From positions 620,001-684,000 of the forward strand of contig CABDWT010000016.1 of NCBI GenBank assembly GCA_901456055.1: a DNA stretch of 64,000 nucleotides, in the 5' to 3' direction. Position numbers and translations under genes: made by a program. This DNA is from Phytobacter ursingii (lineage in GTDB: Bacteria > Pseudomonadota > Gammaproteobacteria > Enterobacterales > Enterobacteriaceae). Below the pieces are notes generated by a model, which ran no database searches, was not told where the DNA came from, and saw only the letters and a list, made by a program, of their open reading frames with translations. Below, piece by piece: positions 61,545-64,000 of this stretch (its first letter is position 1; each line of letters opens with the position of its first letter).

Positions 61545-62810
61545 TTACCACCAGGCTTCGACCTGTACGCCAAAGTTCCACGTATTATTTTTGGTTCCAT
61601 CTTCAAATGACTTGCCATTTTCCGAATCATTTAAATACGAAGCAAATACGCGTAATTCAGGACGTGACATAAATTCCGGGCCATCTGCCAGACCCACCGC
61701 GAAGGTGTATTTTTCGCCGCTCTGTTTGTAATGGGTGCCGTTTTTATAGTCGTCTTTCTGGTAGAAACCACCGACTTCACCGATCAGGCGAACATAGTTG
61801 GTCATCTGATACTGCGCGCGACCGACCAGTGAAACCAGGCGGGTTTTGTCGGTATATTCCGTAATATCATTAGCAGATCCGTAGGTCAGCACGTGGTTCA
61901 GCGAGAATTTGCTGGTAATCGGAATGAGCCCGGTGTTGATCACGCGATAACCGCTGGCGTCGTTCACATAATGCCACATGTCATACCAACCGCCGCCCTG
62001 CGATACCATGTTCTGCGCCAGCCCTTTGTTGGCATATTGCAGCACCAGCTTGTTGTAGCCGCCAAACATATCCTGACTGATTTCGCCGGTCACCATGACA
62101 CCGTCATCCGCTTCGTATAATCCGCCGTACTCTTTCTGTTTTTTGGTCGGATTTGGCATCGCGTAGTCAATGCCGAACTCTGTCCAGGCGCCTGACCACG
62201 GCTTCCAGCCCGCGTAGCGAACGTCGATATAGTTGATGTTGACGTCATTGTCATTATCGACGCGGTAATCAACATCATTGGCGTCACCGCGGATCCAGGC
62301 CACCGAGACCGCACCTGGCCCAACGGTATAGTTTTCGACCCCGGCGCCGGAACCGGAGATATTCCAGTATTTGGTATCAATGATATGCAGATCGTGGCGC
62401 TGGTAGTAACGCTTACCGCCCCAGATAACCGCATTGGGATCGTTGGGGATAAGCCCTTTAATTTGCAGGTTCAACTGGCGTAAGCCGAACTGCGCGTCGT
62501 CGCCAATGGTGGTTTCGTTGTCGTTAGAACCGTCAGAAACCATGCTGACCATACTGTCGAGGTAAAAACTCACGTCATCTTTTTTATAGACTTCTGAACC
62601 CAGTTCCAGCTCACCGTAGGTATCGGTTTCGTTACCCAGACGACCCAGTTTGTTCTTTTGCCACTCAACCTGTCCGCCATCGCCGGACACGCCTACGCCG
62701 CCGCGCAGGTAACCGTGAAAGTCGATAGGGACAGATGTCGCGGCCAGCAAAGAAGTTGAAGTCAGCGCAGTGGCTAACGCAAGAGAGAGAGTGCGTAGCG
62801 TAGTGTTCAT
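61545..62810 (-). CDS. LamB-family outer-membrane porin of the galactan cluster
   Basis: A 421-residue maltoporin-like beta-barrel. Signal peptide MNTTLRTLSLALATALTSTS, first-strand motif FHGYLRGGVGVSGDGG, many alternating aromatic strands such as WGGKRYYQRHDLHIIDTKYW, and a C-terminal Trp (VQVEAWW), where outer-membrane insertion prefers Phe/Trp. It likely admits galacto-oligosaccharides. ATG 62810 follows GAGGA; the longer frame from 62843 is rejected. It has its own putative operator at 62829-62846. Confidence 0.92.
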   Translation of the reverse strand: MNTTLRTLSLALATALTSTSLLAATSVPIDFHGYLRGGVGVSGDGGQVEWQKNKLGRLGNETDTYGELELGSEVYKKDDVSFYLDSMVSMVSDGSNDNETTIGDDAQFGLRQLNLQIKGLIPNDPNAVIWGGKRYYQRHDLHIIDTKYWNISGSGAGVENYTVGPGAVSVAWIRGDANDVDYRVDNDNDVNINYIDVRYAGWKPWSGAWTEFGIDYAMPNPTKKQKEYGGLYEADDGVMVTGEISQDMFGGYNKLVLQYANKGLAQNMVSQGGGWYDMWHYVNDASGYRVINTGLIPITSKFSLNHVLTYGSANDITEYTDKTRLVSLVGRAQYQMTNYVRLIGEVGGFYQKDDYKNGTHYKQSGEKYTFAVGLADGPEFMSRPELRVFASYLNDSENGKSFEDGTKNNTWNFGVQVEAWW

Positions 62811-62828
62811 ATCATTCCTCTTATTGTT

Positions 62829-62846
62829 TTGTATTACGTTCACATA
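62829..62846. promoter_or_regulatory. Putative operator upstream of the porin gene
   Basis: TTGTATTACGTTCACATA shares its first 11 bases (TTGTATTACGT) with the palindrome at 53863-53880. It lies 19 bp before the porin start on the minus strand. Confidence 0.5.
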
Positions 62847-63052
62847 AGCAGTGTCATAAAATGCCTAAATGTAAAAACTGGCAAACTAACGATTGTGAAT
62901 ATGTGATTAACTGCAAATAAATCAGCGTATTTTGTTACCGATAGCGAATCTGTTCACAATGTTGGAGGTTGTGAGCGTCATACTTATTTTGTTAAAATGA
63001 CGCGAAGGGATGCGTGACGAGCGTTTTTTCAGGTCGCCCCTGTTACACTTGG

Positions 63053-63062
63053 CGTATAACAA
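63053..63062. promoter_or_regulatory. Putative operator half-site before the LacI-type regulator
   Basis: CGTATAACAA repeats the right half of the galactan operator, 16 bp before the regulator start, as expected for auto-regulation. The left half is degenerate. Confidence 0.45.
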
Positions 63063-63078
63063 CATAAGGAACCGGACC

Positions 63079-64000
63079 ATGAAGTCTAAAAGTGCAACGC
63101 TGGAAGACGTAGCCCGTCATGCGGGTGTCTCCTACCAGACCGTGTCCAGGGTACTCAACAAATCTGCCAATGTATCCGAAACCACGCGTTTAAAAGTGGA
63201 GAAATCCATAGAGTTATTGCGTTATGTACCGAACCGGCTGGCGCAGCAGTTAGTCGGTAAGCAAAGCCAGACCATCGGCCTGGTGACCACCTCTCTGGCG
63301 CTCCATGCTCCTTCACAGGTGGCGGCGGCGGTGAAACGCTACGCCAATCTGGATGGCTACCAGGTGTTGATTTCCATGATCGATGAGAACGTCAATCAAG
63401 ATATTCAATTCGCCATCAACGAACTCAAGTCGCAACTGGTGGATAAAGTCATTATCAACGTGCCGCTGGAAACCGAAGAGGCGCAACGCATCGCTTCTGA
63501 CAACGATGACATTGTCTGCTTGTTCCTCGATGTCGATCCCTACAGTTCCGTGTTTAACGTTTCGTTTAACCCGGCAGACGGCACCCGTGCCAGCGTCAAA
63601 CATCTCTATGACCTGGGCCACCGGGAGATTGCGCTGCTGGCCGGGCCGGAAACCTCTGTGTCAGCCAACCTGCGGCTGAAAAGCTGGCTAGATACGCTTA
63701 ACAGTTATGGACTGAAACCGGTGACCATTTTTCATGGTACCTGGGATGCGCAGAGCGGTTATGCGGGCGCGTTACAGATGTTACGTGAAACACCGAATTT
63801 CACCGCCGTGCTGGTGGGGAACGACCAGATGGCGCTCGGCGTACTCAGCGCATTTCATCAACACCAGGTCGCTATTCCGGGTGAGAAATCGGTCGTGGGG
63901 TATGACGGGACCTATGAAAGTTCGTTCTTCCATCCGGCATTGACTACCGTTTCGCTGGATCTCGATTTGCAGGGAAAGGAAGCCGTGCGCCGCCTGCTCG
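63079..64000 (+). CDS. LacI-family regulator of the galactan cluster (runs off the window)
   Basis: 307 codons of a LacI-type repressor, open at the window end. HTH MKSKSATLEDVARHAGVSYQ followed by TVSRVLNKSANVSETTRLKV (HTH plus hinge start), then a periplasmic-binding-protein-like sugar domain with SLALHAPSQVAAAVKRYANL and LLAGPETSVSANLRLKSW, strikingly close to E. coli LacI landmarks. AAGGA precedes ATG 63079. By position it should control the porin, transporter and gal genes in response to galactobiose-like inducers, as GanR does in Bacillus. Confidence 0.9.
   Translation, partial: MKSKSATLEDVARHAGVSYQTVSRVLNKSANVSETTRLKVEKSIELLRYVPNRLAQQLVGKQSQTIGLVTTSLALHAPSQVAAAVKRYANLDGYQVLISMIDENVNQDIQFAINELKSQLVDKVIINVPLETEEAQRIASDNDDIVCLFLDVDPYSSVFNVSFNPADGTRASVKHLYDLGHREIALLAGPETSVSANLRLKSWLDTLNSYGLKPVTIFHGTWDAQSGYAGALQMLRETPNFTAVLVGNDQMALGVLSAFHQHQVAIPGEKSVVGYDGTYESSFFHPALTTVSLDLDLQGKEAVRRLL

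Overview
This window is chromosomal DNA from an enterobacterium of the Klebsiella/Enterobacter/Raoultella type. The proteins read as close homologues of E. coli FdnH/FdnI, YmjA, YaiL, MdtNOP and GalTK. The hpx purine-catabolism genes and a crrAB two-component pair, both known best from Klebsiella, point to the Klebsiella side of the family. Species cannot be fixed from the sequence alone. No tRNA, rRNA, CRISPR array or intact insertion sequence was seen.

Layout. (1) 1-4305: purine degradation: hpxO (cut by the window edge) divergent from hpxP-hpxQ-hpxT (urate/xanthine permease, OHCU decarboxylase, hydroxyisourate hydrolase), a REP-like palindrome, then convergent guaD. (2) 4.6-10.6 kb: a patchwork of small accessory genes: an HTH-like 80-aa protein, two regulator/enzyme divergent pairs (HxlR with NTF2-like plus SDR; LysR with GST), a GNAT, an SDR pseudogene and a VIT-type iron transporter behind two Fur-like palindromes. 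(3) 10.85-15.45 kb: fdnGHI formate dehydrogenase-N, whose catalytic subunit encodes Cys instead of selenocysteine, behind an FNR-like box. (4) 15.6-22.5 kb: the crr island: a TupA-like ATP-grasp protein, crrB, crrA, divergent crrC and a stand-alone RND pump (KexD-like); in Klebsiella this system controls polymyxin susceptibility. (5) 22.5-28.8 kb: DUF1304, GST/LysR pair, RluA-type synthase, a hairpin-rich intergenic block, yaiL, MFS plus GNAT. (6) 28.9-34.5 kb: a chemoreceptor behind a sigma-28-like promoter, an EAL phosphodiesterase, a PhzF enzyme, ymjA and a cold-shock-domain protein. (7) 35.5-43.4 kb: a membrane M48 peptidase, an SDR lacking the catalytic Tyr, and ytcA-mdtNOP. (8) 43.8-50.3 kb: an alpha/beta hydrolase, then a duplicated lipase-effector/ankyrin-lipoprotein immunity locus with a truncated effector copy and IS3 remnants, a DUF1003 protein and a GNAT. 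(9) 50.4-64.0 kb: a galactan utilisation cluster: ABC ATPase-galT-galK divergent from binding protein-permease-permease-galactanase (GH53)-beta-galactosidase (GH42), a solitary EIIB domain, a LamB-type porin and a LacI-type regulator (cut by the window edge).

How parts work together. In the galactan cluster the porin would admit galacto-oligosaccharides, the secreted GH53 would shorten them, the ABC system would import them, GH42 would release galactose, and GalK/GalT would feed it to the Leloir pathway. A recurring element containing ACGTATAACAA or its half, upstream of four of the transcription units, is a good candidate for the LacI-type regulator's operator. In the toxin region, the near-identical flanks and diverged centres of two immunity genes, plus a leftover effector 3' end, record a tandem duplication followed by replacement and decay. 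These are the most distinctive observations, together with the Cys-type FdnG and the crr island.
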